43,975 nucleotides of DNA from Candidatus Nomurabacteria bacterium (GTDB lineage: Bacteria > Patescibacteriota > Minisyncoccia > Phycocordibacterales > UBA9973). The notes beneath the pieces were generated by a model. That model made no database searches, was not told the origin of the DNA, and saw only the letters and a list, made by a program, of their open reading frames with translations. The stretch spans positions 1 to 43,975 of the forward strand of contig CALRGH010000003.1 of the NCBI GenBank assembly GCA_943357245.1, given 5' to 3'. Within the stretch, counting starts at the first letter, position 1, and each line of letters opens with the position of its first letter. This document shows, in pieces, positions 1-6,946 of the stretch. The position numbers were made by a program, and so were the translations under genes.

Positions 1-26
1 AAGACTATCATTACTAAAAAATAAAT

Positions 27-947
27 ATGTCCTCACGGCGCAATCTAGAATCGCCTGCGCTTGTGCAGAAAAAACGTCACTCGCGCAGACGAAAAATTCG
101 TATTGGTATGGCACTCGTTGTTGTCTTTTTCGGTGGCCTTGTTGCACTGACACGACTCCCATTAATTCGTGTCTATACAGTGACTGTGCAAGGATCGGAA
201 ACAGTATCAGTTGTTGATGTGCAGACCTATATACAAAGTCGCCTTTCTGGATATTATGCGTGGGTTATTCCTAAAAATAACAGCGTCATTTTTTCATTAC
301 TTCGACGTGAAAAAGTTGCAAGTGGCACACTTGCAACTTTTTCACGCCTCGAGACAGTAGACATGACCCTAGCAACCAAAAAGACAATGACGGTGACTAT
401 TACCGAGCGTAAACCCGCAAATTTATTTTGTGTACCGATGCCAGACGAAGTGATTCCTGAGGAATGTTATTTTGTAGATGATCGTGGATATATTTTTGAT
501 AAGGCGCCGTATTTTTCGGGAAGTGCGTATTTTAAATTTTATAATCCGTTTATATCCGGTGATATTATTACAGAACGAGTGTTTGATCCTGTGTATTTTA
601 GAGACGTGCAAACAATACTCGCATCCCTTAAAGGAACGCTTTTGACACCGATATCAGTTGTTGTGATGAGCGATAAAGAGTACAAGATAGTATTGAAAAA
701 GACATCAAATACACAAATCGATGCACCCTACATGTATATACGAGGTGATGTGCCTGCGTCGCAGACGGTAGACAATATTAAAGCAGTGCTTGCAAGTCCA
801 GAATTTGCTGATAAGCTAAAGACCCGTCAATCATCACTTTTATATCTTGATGTGCGGTACCCAGACCAAGTGTATTTTAAATGGAATGATGGAACACCTA
901 AACCCCCAACAACAGAATCAGCAGCACCAACCGCAAAAGCTCTCTAA
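27..947 (+). CDS. ftsQ: FtsQ/DivIB-like cell division protein (single TM, POTRA-like region)
   Basis: 306-aa ORF; basic N-terminus, one TM segment (IGMALVVVFFGGLVAL), then POTRA/FtsQ-like extracytoplasmic region (LIRVYTVTVQGSETVSVVDVQTYI...TVTITERKPANLFC). Confidence 0.6.
   Translation: MSSRRNLESPALVQKKRHSRRRKIRIGMALVVVFFGGLVALTRLPLIRVYTVTVQGSETVSVVDVQTYIQSRLSGYYAWVIPKNNSVIFSLLRREKVASGTLATFSRLETVDMTLATKKTMTVTITERKPANLFCVPMPDEVIPEECYFVDDRGYIFDKAPYFSGSAYFKFYNPFISGDIITERVFDPVYFRDVQTILASLKGTLLTPISVVVMSDKEYKIVLKKTSNTQIDAPYMYIRGDVPASQTVDNIKAVLASPEFADKLKTRQSSLLYLDVRYPDQVYFKWNDGTPKPPTTESAAPTAKAL
306..346. repeat. Perfect intragenic hairpin, 19-bp arms and 3-nt loop (GCA), inside the ftsQ-like ORF
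   Basis: cgtgaaaaagttgcaagtg-gca-cacttgcaactttttcacg; arms are exact reverse complements. Confidence 0.95.
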
Positions 948-1995
948 TAGTTTTTGGGATAATTTGCCCACGCCGTTTTTTGCTCTTGCGCCGATGGCAG
1001 ATGTCACTGATGCGGCATTTCGACAAATCATTACTAAATACGGTAAGCCAGATGTCTTATGGACAGAATTTGTATCGGCAAATGGATTGAATAGTCCAGG
1101 AAGGGAAGCATTGCTTGTTGATTTGAAATATTCCCCAAATGAGCGACCGATTGTTGCGCAGTTTTTTTCTGCGGATCCTGAAAATATGTACCAAGCGGCG
1201 GTACTGGCACGAGAACTCGGGTTTGATGGTATCGATATCAATATGGGTTGTCCGGATAAATCGATTGAGAAACAAGGTGCAGGTGCGGCGATGATAAAAA
1301 CACCAGAGATTGCAGTAGAAGTGATTCGTGCAGTGAAGCGCGGTGCGGGCGATTTACCTGTGTCAGTGAAAACACGCACTGGATTTACAAAAAATGAAAT
1401 AGATACATGGATTCCGCTTTTGCTTGCGGAAAATCTTGCAGCGCTTACGATTCATGCGCGAACGCGTAAAGAAATGTCGAAAGTACCGGCACAATGGGAG
1501 CATGTGGCTGAAGTGGTGGACATCAGAAATAAGATGGGTGTTGCGACAAAAATAATCGGTAATGGTGATGTCCGAGATATGGCCGATGCAAAACAAAAAG
1601 CAAAAGAAACAGGATGTGATGGCGTGATGATTGGGCGAGCGATTTTTGGAAATCCTTTTCTTTTCTCTGAAAAAGAAGGCGTAGGAGAAGCGCGTAAAAA
1701 ATCCTTCGGATTTTTTACGCGCTTGCTCACCTTGTTGGGTCTTCAAAAACCTCCCAAATACTGGCACGAAACATCATCCCAAATTCCACTCGAAAAACGT
1801 CTCACTGTTTTTGTCGAACACGCGAAGCTTTTTGAAAAACTCCTAGGACATTCAAAAAGCTTCGCCATTATGCGCAAACATGCAAAAGGATACGTGCATG
1901 GATTTCCCGGCGCTTCCGAACTTCGCACCAAAATAATGGAAGCAAATACGGCAGGGGAACTGGAGCTTGCCATCAGGTCATTTTTAGATAGTTGA
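889..1995 (+). CDS. dus: tRNA-dihydrouridine synthase (Dus family)
   Basis: FFALAPMADVTDAAFRQII, DGIDINMGCPDKSIEKQGAGAAM, TIHARTRKEMSKVPAQWEHV, IIGNGDV, GCDGVMIGRAIFGNPF motifs; start chosen at an internal ATG because the track start (847) overlaps ftsQ by 100 bp. Confidence 0.9.
   Translation: MEHLNPQQQNQQHQPQKLSNSFWDNLPTPFFALAPMADVTDAAFRQIITKYGKPDVLWTEFVSANGLNSPGREALLVDLKYSPNERPIVAQFFSADPENMYQAAVLARELGFDGIDINMGCPDKSIEKQGAGAAMIKTPEIAVEVIRAVKRGAGDLPVSVKTRTGFTKNEIDTWIPLLLAENLAALTIHARTRKEMSKVPAQWEHVAEVVDIRNKMGVATKIIGNGDVRDMADAKQKAKETGCDGVMIGRAIFGNPFLFSEKEGVGEARKKSFGFFTRLLTLLGLQKPPKYWHETSSQIPLEKRLTVFVEHAKLFEKLLGHSKSFAIMRKHAKGYVHGFPGASELRTKIMEANTAGELELAIRSFLDS
1688..1724. repeat. Perfect intragenic hairpin, 17-bp arms and 3-nt loop (TTC), inside dus
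   Basis: aagcgcgtaaaaaatcc-ttc-ggattttttacgcgctt. Confidence 0.95.
1822..1865. repeat. Second intragenic inverted repeat in dus (15-bp arms, 14-nt spacer)
   Basis: gcgaagctttttgaa ... ttcaaaaagcttcgc. Confidence 0.9.
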
Positions 1996-2019
1996 CAAAT
2001 ACCTATAATATGATACAAT
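1992..2019 (+). promoter_or_regulatory. Sigma70-like promoter upstream of the small ORF at 2042
   Basis: TTGACA (1992-1997), 16-nt spacer, TACAAT (2014-2019). Confidence 0.5.
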
Positions 2020-2041
2020 GGTTTTAATAAATTGTTGACCT

Positions 2042-2197
2042 ATGAAAAATCTAAAAAGTATCAGCGCATTTGGCAAAGTTATTGTTTCAATAGTTGTGTC
2101 TTTTAAAAATAAATTGAGTACTGGTCGAAAACGCAACATTTCAATGTTGGACAAGTTACTTGAAGAAAACAAAAAATTGATCAATAACCGCCACTGA
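2042..2197 (+). CDS. Small basic protein, 51 aa (not in ORF track)
   Basis: ATG...TGA ORF: MKNLKSISAFGKVIVSIVVSFKNKLSTGRKRNISMLDKLLEENKKLINNRH; preceded by a promoter-like sequence and followed by a terminator. Confidence 0.45.
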   Translation: MKNLKSISAFGKVIVSIVVSFKNKLSTGRKRNISMLDKLLEENKKLINNRH

Positions 2198-2208
2198 TGA
2201 TACACACC

Positions 2209-2250
2209 ACCGCTCACTGAAAACCGTTTTCATTGAGCGGTTTTCTTTTA
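2209..2250 (+). terminator. Rho-independent terminator after the small ORF
   Basis: accgctca ... tgagcggt followed by tttctttt. Confidence 0.7.
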
Positions 2251-2284
2251 CCTGCATAAATTTTTTTAAAAATTTTGGCGGGTT

Positions 2285-2312
2285 TTGATAAAAGTGCTAC
2301 GGCAGGTATAAT
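2285..2312 (+). promoter_or_regulatory. Promoter of dnaX leader
   Basis: TTGATA (2285-2290), 16-nt spacer, TATAAT (2307-2312). Confidence 0.6.
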
Positions 2313-2319
2313 TCTTTCC

Positions 2320-2388
2320 ATGTCACACCCCAGTAGCAGAGCAGAGCTCGCTACGGGGCGGGCGTATCACTCTATGCATAATGAATAA
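2320..2388 (+). CDS. Putative 22-aa leader ORF overlapping the dnaX start
   Basis: ATG 7 nt after TATAAT; MSHPSSRAELATGRAYHSMHNE*; its stop lies 3-7 nt inside dnaX (dnaX ATG at 2381). Confidence 0.35.
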   Translation: MSHPSSRAELATGRAYHSMHNE

Positions 2389-3412
2389 TTTAGTTTTATA
2401 TCGTAAATACAGACCAAGTACTTTCAAGGAAGTCATCGGTCAAGAACGCGTAGTATTACCATTGGTCGCATCGCTCGCGAGCGGCGAAATTGCCCACGCA
2501 TATTTATTGACCGGTTCGCGAGGAGTAGGTAAGACGACGATTGCACGCATCATTGCCCACGAACTTAAAACAAATCCGAACGATATAACCGAAATGGATG
2601 CAGCATCAAACCGCGGTATCGATGATATTCGCGAACTTCGCGATGGCGTTCGTACATTGCCATTTGATTCAAAATACAAAGTCTACATTATCGATGAAGT
2701 GCACATGCTCACCAAAGAAGCATGGGGTGCACTTCTGAAAACACTCGAAGAACCACCTGCACATGTCGTGTTTATTCTCTGTACCACCGAACTTGAAAAA
2801 GTGCCGGAGACTATTGTTTCTCGTTGTCAGACGTACCGATTTACGGCTCCAACAGAAACGGTCCTTGCAAAACTCGCGATGGATGTTGCCAAAAAAGAAG
2901 GCTATACGCTTGATGCAGAAACAAGTGCGCTTATTGCAACACTTGGTGACGGTTCATTTCGCGATACGCTCGGATTATTGCAAAAAGTATTAACGAGTAC
3001 GGATGGGAAAAAGGTGAATATTGATGACGCCGCGAAAGTCCTTGGTGCACCACAAGTGGAAGTGATAGAAACATACATCACCGCGCTCGCGCAAGATTCG
3101 CTTGATGATGCACTCTCTGCACTTCACCAATTCGAACAAGCAGGCGGCGATGCTGGATTGTTTGTAGAATTATTGCTCGGTAAATTACGTCTCATCTTGG
3201 CTGCGCGCTATGCGAAAGGTTACTTTGCTGAACTCAAAAAATCGCACAGCGAGAGGGAAGTGCAGTTCGCCGAAAACTCTGCTGATACCAAAAGCCCTCG
3301 TCTTACCTCAAAAACCCTTGAACTTTTTTTATCTGCATCCCAACAAGTAAAACATTCACCTCTCCCACTTCTCCCTCTCGAACTTGCAACCATGGAATTA
3401 TTCTCTGCGTAA
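2381..3412 (+). CDS. dnaX: DNA polymerase III subunit gamma/tau
   Basis: YRKYRPSTFKEVIGQERVV, Walker A GSRGVGKTTIARI, DAASNRGIDDIRELRD, YIIDEVHMLTKEAWGALLKTLEEPP. Confidence 0.95.
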   Translation: MNNLVLYRKYRPSTFKEVIGQERVVLPLVASLASGEIAHAYLLTGSRGVGKTTIARIIAHELKTNPNDITEMDAASNRGIDDIRELRDGVRTLPFDSKYKVYIIDEVHMLTKEAWGALLKTLEEPPAHVVFILCTTELEKVPETIVSRCQTYRFTAPTETVLAKLAMDVAKKEGYTLDAETSALIATLGDGSFRDTLGLLQKVLTSTDGKKVNIDDAAKVLGAPQVEVIETYITALAQDSLDDALSALHQFEQAGGDAGLFVELLLGKLRLILAARYAKGYFAELKKSHSEREVQFAENSADTKSPRLTSKTLELFLSASQQVKHSPLPLLPLELATMELFSA

Positions 3413-3489
3413 CTTTCCTCCACTTTTATAAAAGGGGAGGTGCCGAGTCCTCGAGGCGGAGGGGATATTTCGCTGTGGATAACCGTACA

Positions 3490-3519
3490 TAGGATACAGG
3501 TTATACTACCTGTATCCTA
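3490..3519. promoter_or_regulatory. Perfect 12-bp inverted repeat flanking a TATACT hexamer (operator-like), upstream of an HTH gene
   Basis: taggatacaggt-TATACT-acctgtatccta. Confidence 0.55.
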
Positions 3520-3542
3520 CCTAGTGTATATTTCTATTTCTT

Positions 3543-4232
3543 ATGATTAAAAAAGAAGAGGAAAAAAGAAAAGCGATTGCGATGCGGAAAAATGGGAAGA
3601 CCTATGCTGAAATTCTTTCGGTGATTCCTGTTGCAAAATCAACCCTCACGCTCTGGCTTCATGATGTCGGTATGGCTATTCATCAGAAGCAACGAATTAC
3701 TGACGCAAGAATCGCCGGACAGAAACGAGGTGCCCTAGCAAAGCACAATATACGCGTGTTACTTCAAAAGAAAATAATAAATACCGCTAAAGCTGAAATT
3801 GGCAAGATTTCAAAAAGAGAACTCTTCTTAATAGGTACTATTTTATACTGGGCCGAGGGTTCCAAAGAAAAAGAGTGGTGTCCTGGCTCCCGATTAGTCT
3901 TTAGTAATATGGATCCGAAGATGATACGAGTATTTTTGAAATGGCTCACTGATATAGCCAAAGTACCTAAAAATATGATAGGATTCCAAATATATTTTCA
4001 CAAAGACCATAAACGAAGGCTTGAAGAGGTTATTAGTTATTGGCAGAAAATAACTGGATTTCCAAGAGAATCTTTGAAAAAAGTATATTTTAAGACCAAT
4101 AAAGTACAGACTACAAACAGAAAAAATGTTGGTGATCAATACTACGGATTATTACGAGTCATTGTCGGTCGAAGCTCTGAACTTGTTCGTAAAGTTGCAG
4201 GATGGACCAAGGGGATAGTAGAAGCTATGTAA
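3543..4232 (+). CDS. HTH-containing protein of unknown function, possibly LAGLIDADG-like
   Basis: N-terminal HTH (AIAMRKNGKTYAEILSVIPVAKSTLTLWL); LFLIGTILYWAEGSKEK, VFSNMDPKMIRVFLKWL and YYGLLRVIVGRSSELVRKVAGWTKGI segments. Confidence 0.4.
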   Translation: MIKKEEEKRKAIAMRKNGKTYAEILSVIPVAKSTLTLWLHDVGMAIHQKQRITDARIAGQKRGALAKHNIRVLLQKKIINTAKAEIGKISKRELFLIGTILYWAEGSKEKEWCPGSRLVFSNMDPKMIRVFLKWLTDIAKVPKNMIGFQIYFHKDHKRRLEEVISYWQKITGFPRESLKKVYFKTNKVQTTNRKNVGDQYYGLLRVIVGRSSELVRKVAGWTKGIVEAM

Positions 4233-4251
4233 TGTGTCATGTGTGTAGAGC

Positions 4252-4322
4252 TGGGGGATCGTCTAACGGCAGGACTTCTCCCTTTGAAGGAGAATATTTA
4301 GGTTCGAGTCCTAATCCCCCAG
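4252..4322 (+). tRNA. tRNA-Gln (anticodon TTG)
   Basis: Acceptor TGGGGGA/TCCCCCA, anticodon stem TCTCC/GGAGA with loop CTTTGAA, T-arm TTAGG-TTCGAGT-CCTAA; no encoded CCA. Confidence 0.9.
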
Positions 4323-4427
4323 CTTTGTACAGATGATGTTGAATTTTTGAACGGAAATCGAAAAGTAAGAGAATTTCGAAGTTGCTAGTCTAGGTTTAAC
4401 CTTAACGTATAGTTTTAAATGTAAATT

Positions 4428-5288
4428 ATGTTAAAGAAGGAACAATTAAAAACAAGTGTGCAGAATATCGAGGAATTTTTAACAAAAACAGGTTTTATTC
4501 TTGAAATGGAAGTTGCAGAGCTTTTAGCAAAAAAAGGCTATAGTGTTGGGGTAAATAAATATTTTCATGATTATGATGAAGACAAAAATAGAGAGATTGA
4601 TATAATTGCAACAAAGAAAGTCGGAGAAGTTCTTTTAGTTTTAGTAATAGAGTGCAAGCAAAGTTTAATTGATGACTGGATTTTTATCTGTTCTGATAAG
4701 AGACCATCGCGATATTATCAGTATCTAAAACATACACCAGAAGCTATAGATAATAGTAAGACAAAGATATTTAATCACTTTTCTGTTTTAGATTATTCAT
4801 CGCAGTTGGCGCAGAATCACATTATCAGGGGTAAATCTAAGAAAAAATCAACCTCAATGCAGATTGACACATGTCTTGAAAAATTACCAAAGGCACTTGT
4901 TGATTTTGTTGATTCAAATAAAGAGATAAATGTCCGTAAAATTTATTTGCCCGTAGCTGTTTTTAGTGGCAACATTTTTACCGCTCAATATAGTAAAAAA
5001 TTACAGGTAAAAAATACGGAATGGGTTCAACATGAATCTTTTTTTGAATCTGAAAATTATTTACATCATTACGAGTCCAGTCTTTTTTTAATGAAGTCCC
5101 CTTATGAAATCTCGCCACCAGAAAAATCAAAACCCAATTCAGCAATAGCTCACACAAGCCAAAATATAGGATATAAATATTTGATTGATTTTACAACAAA
5201 GAAAGGTTTATCTAAATTAATATTAAGAGTTGAGGCCGATATTTCTAAAATAGATTTAACAAAGTGGCCGATTCAAGAGAAAAAATAA
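4428..5288 (+). CDS. Hypothetical protein with PD-(D/E)XK nuclease-like motif
   Basis: EVAELLAKKGYSV...REIDIIATKKVGEVLLVLVIECKQS; low-GC gene. Confidence 0.45.
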   Translation: MLKKEQLKTSVQNIEEFLTKTGFILEMEVAELLAKKGYSVGVNKYFHDYDEDKNREIDIIATKKVGEVLLVLVIECKQSLIDDWIFICSDKRPSRYYQYLKHTPEAIDNSKTKIFNHFSVLDYSSQLAQNHIIRGKSKKKSTSMQIDTCLEKLPKALVDFVDSNKEINVRKIYLPVAVFSGNIFTAQYSKKLQVKNTEWVQHESFFESENYLHHYESSLFLMKSPYEISPPEKSKPNSAIAHTSQNIGYKYLIDFTTKKGLSKLILRVEADISKIDLTKWPIQEKK

Positions 5289-5357
5289 TTAATGCAAACA
5301 ATCATCAAAAAAGTTGATCCGGGATGGTTTGAGATGACTGTAAAGAAAAAATAATCC

Positions 5358-5876
5358 ATGTCTAAAATAAAACTTCCAAAATCAGATAGAAAAAGAGCGC
5401 TCATTCTCGTTGATATTCAGCACGGATTCATTAAGCGTTGGGACAAATCATTTGAGAAAAATCTAAGATCACTTTTTGCTCAAGAAACATATGATTTGTA
5501 CGTCGAGGCAACATTTCATGCAGAAAAAGGATCGCTCTGGGATAAACAGACCAAGTGGACATTTCCGTACGAGCCGACCGCACCATGGGGGCTAGAGCTA
5601 TTGAAAGGAAAAAAAGTGGTAAAGGTGAAAAAGACTACCCGATCTACGTTTAAAGGCAATATAAAACTCGAGGCTTTACTAAAGAAAAATAAAATTGAGG
5701 AAGTACACATTGTAGGATTTGATACCGGAAGTTGTGTCTACGCAACCGCGCAAGAATCATTCGACAAAGGATTTTTTACGTATGTCATTGAAGAATGCAC
5801 GGGTTCGAGCGACGGACTAAAGATGCACAAAAATGCAATTAGCGTGTTGCGACGACTTGGACTAACGAATCATTAA
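5358..5876 (+). CDS. Isochorismatase-family cysteine hydrolase
   Basis: RALILVDIQHGFI, K...TFKGN..LEALLKKNKIEEVHIVGFDTGSCVYATAQESFDKGF. Confidence 0.8.
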   Translation: MSKIKLPKSDRKRALILVDIQHGFIKRWDKSFEKNLRSLFAQETYDLYVEATFHAEKGSLWDKQTKWTFPYEPTAPWGLELLKGKKVVKVKKTTRSTFKGNIKLEALLKKNKIEEVHIVGFDTGSCVYATAQESFDKGFFTYVIEECTGSSDGLKMHKNAISVLRRLGLTNH

Positions 5877-5894
5877 AAATGCTATACTCCATTT

Positions 5895-6638
5895 ATGGAA
5901 AACGAACAAAATTTTTTTGAAAAACGAGGAGATCGCATTTTTACCAAAGAGGAAGTCTTGGCGACCATTGGTCGTTTTGCAGAAGGCAAGGAGGTGACTC
6001 GTGAAAAATCTGACGAGCATGGACTTGCAGTCCTTGAGGTTACCGTAGAAGGAGGAGAAGGCAAAACAACGGAATATCAATATACAAGAAAAGGACGGCT
6101 TTTAAACAGTGGTGGTGCCATAGAAGGATCAACGTCTATTAATGCTTATTATTATGAAGACGGGATGCCAACAGGCACAGAAGTGGTTAGTATGTATAAC
6201 GAGGAAACAGGAGTATGGGAAGATTCAAAAAAAGTAACGATTGATGAAGAAAAAGAAGCACTTGCGGTGTTGCAAGTAAAAAATAAAGAAGAAAGTAATA
6301 CAGCATCCCTTGAACAAACAAGTACAACAGAATCAAAAGAAACTGGGCTGGAAATTGTCGAATTTGAAACGATGATGGCCGATTTTGAGAAGGAACATCC
6401 TTTGGAGGCACTCCTTGCGATTACTGAACTTAAGGTAGAAGATGCTCCCAATCATCCTGTTCGAGAACCAGCAAGAAAAGCGCTCATTCCTATCATTGCA
6501 AAATATGAAGTTTTGAAAAAAGAAACAACTATTACCGATGAGCAATTGGAATTATTGGAAGCTAAGCGTAAGAAATTATCAATGGCAGTTGGTTTGATTG
6601 ATATTAAAACCAATAAAATTGATCACACAAGAATGTAG
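5895..6638 (+). CDS. Hypothetical acidic protein
   Basis: 247-aa ORF; TATACT 6 nt before ATG. Confidence 0.55.
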   Translation: MENEQNFFEKRGDRIFTKEEVLATIGRFAEGKEVTREKSDEHGLAVLEVTVEGGEGKTTEYQYTRKGRLLNSGGAIEGSTSINAYYYEDGMPTGTEVVSMYNEETGVWEDSKKVTIDEEKEALAVLQVKNKEESNTASLEQTSTTESKETGLEIVEFETMMADFEKEHPLEALLAITELKVEDAPNHPVREPARKALIPIIAKYEVLKKETTITDEQLELLEAKRKKLSMAVGLIDIKTNKIDHTRM

Positions 6639-6639
6639 T

Positions 6640-6894
6640 ATGTATTTCATCTACATACTCCAATGTGCCGACAAGACATTGTATGTCGGTTCCACGAATA
6701 ATTTAGAGAAGCGACTGCATGCGCACAACAATTTAAAAAACGGTGCGCATTATACAAAAATTCGCCGGCCGGTGACACTTGTGTACTCCGAAAAAGTAAA
6801 AACGTATGCGAAAGCTCGCAAACAGGAGGCTTTATTAAAGCGATTGTCTCGTGCTGAAAAATTGGCACTCATTAAAAAATATAAAAACAAATAG
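6640..6894 (+). CDS. GIY-YIG nuclease domain protein (UPF0213-like)
   Basis: MYFIYILQCADKTLYVGSTNNLEKRLHAHN; start moved from the track start 6598 to ATG 6640. Confidence 0.9.
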   Translation: MYFIYILQCADKTLYVGSTNNLEKRLHAHNNLKNGAHYTKIRRPVTLVYSEKVKTYAKARKQEALLKRLSRAEKLALIKKYKNK

Positions 6895-6946
6895 ATTGTG
6901 TGGATATACCACCAAAAAGAGTTTTTTATTTTGCTAGAATAAGACT

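Noticed and set aside
918-1379. Antisense ORFs over dus (918-1379, 1363-1767)
   Set aside because: Opposite a clearly conserved Dus gene; no independent support
5292-5354. 20-aa ORF MQTIIKKVDPGWFEMTVKKK between 5288 and 5358
   Set aside because: Too short, no promoter-like spacing or repeat context; may be a gene remnant but cannot be supported
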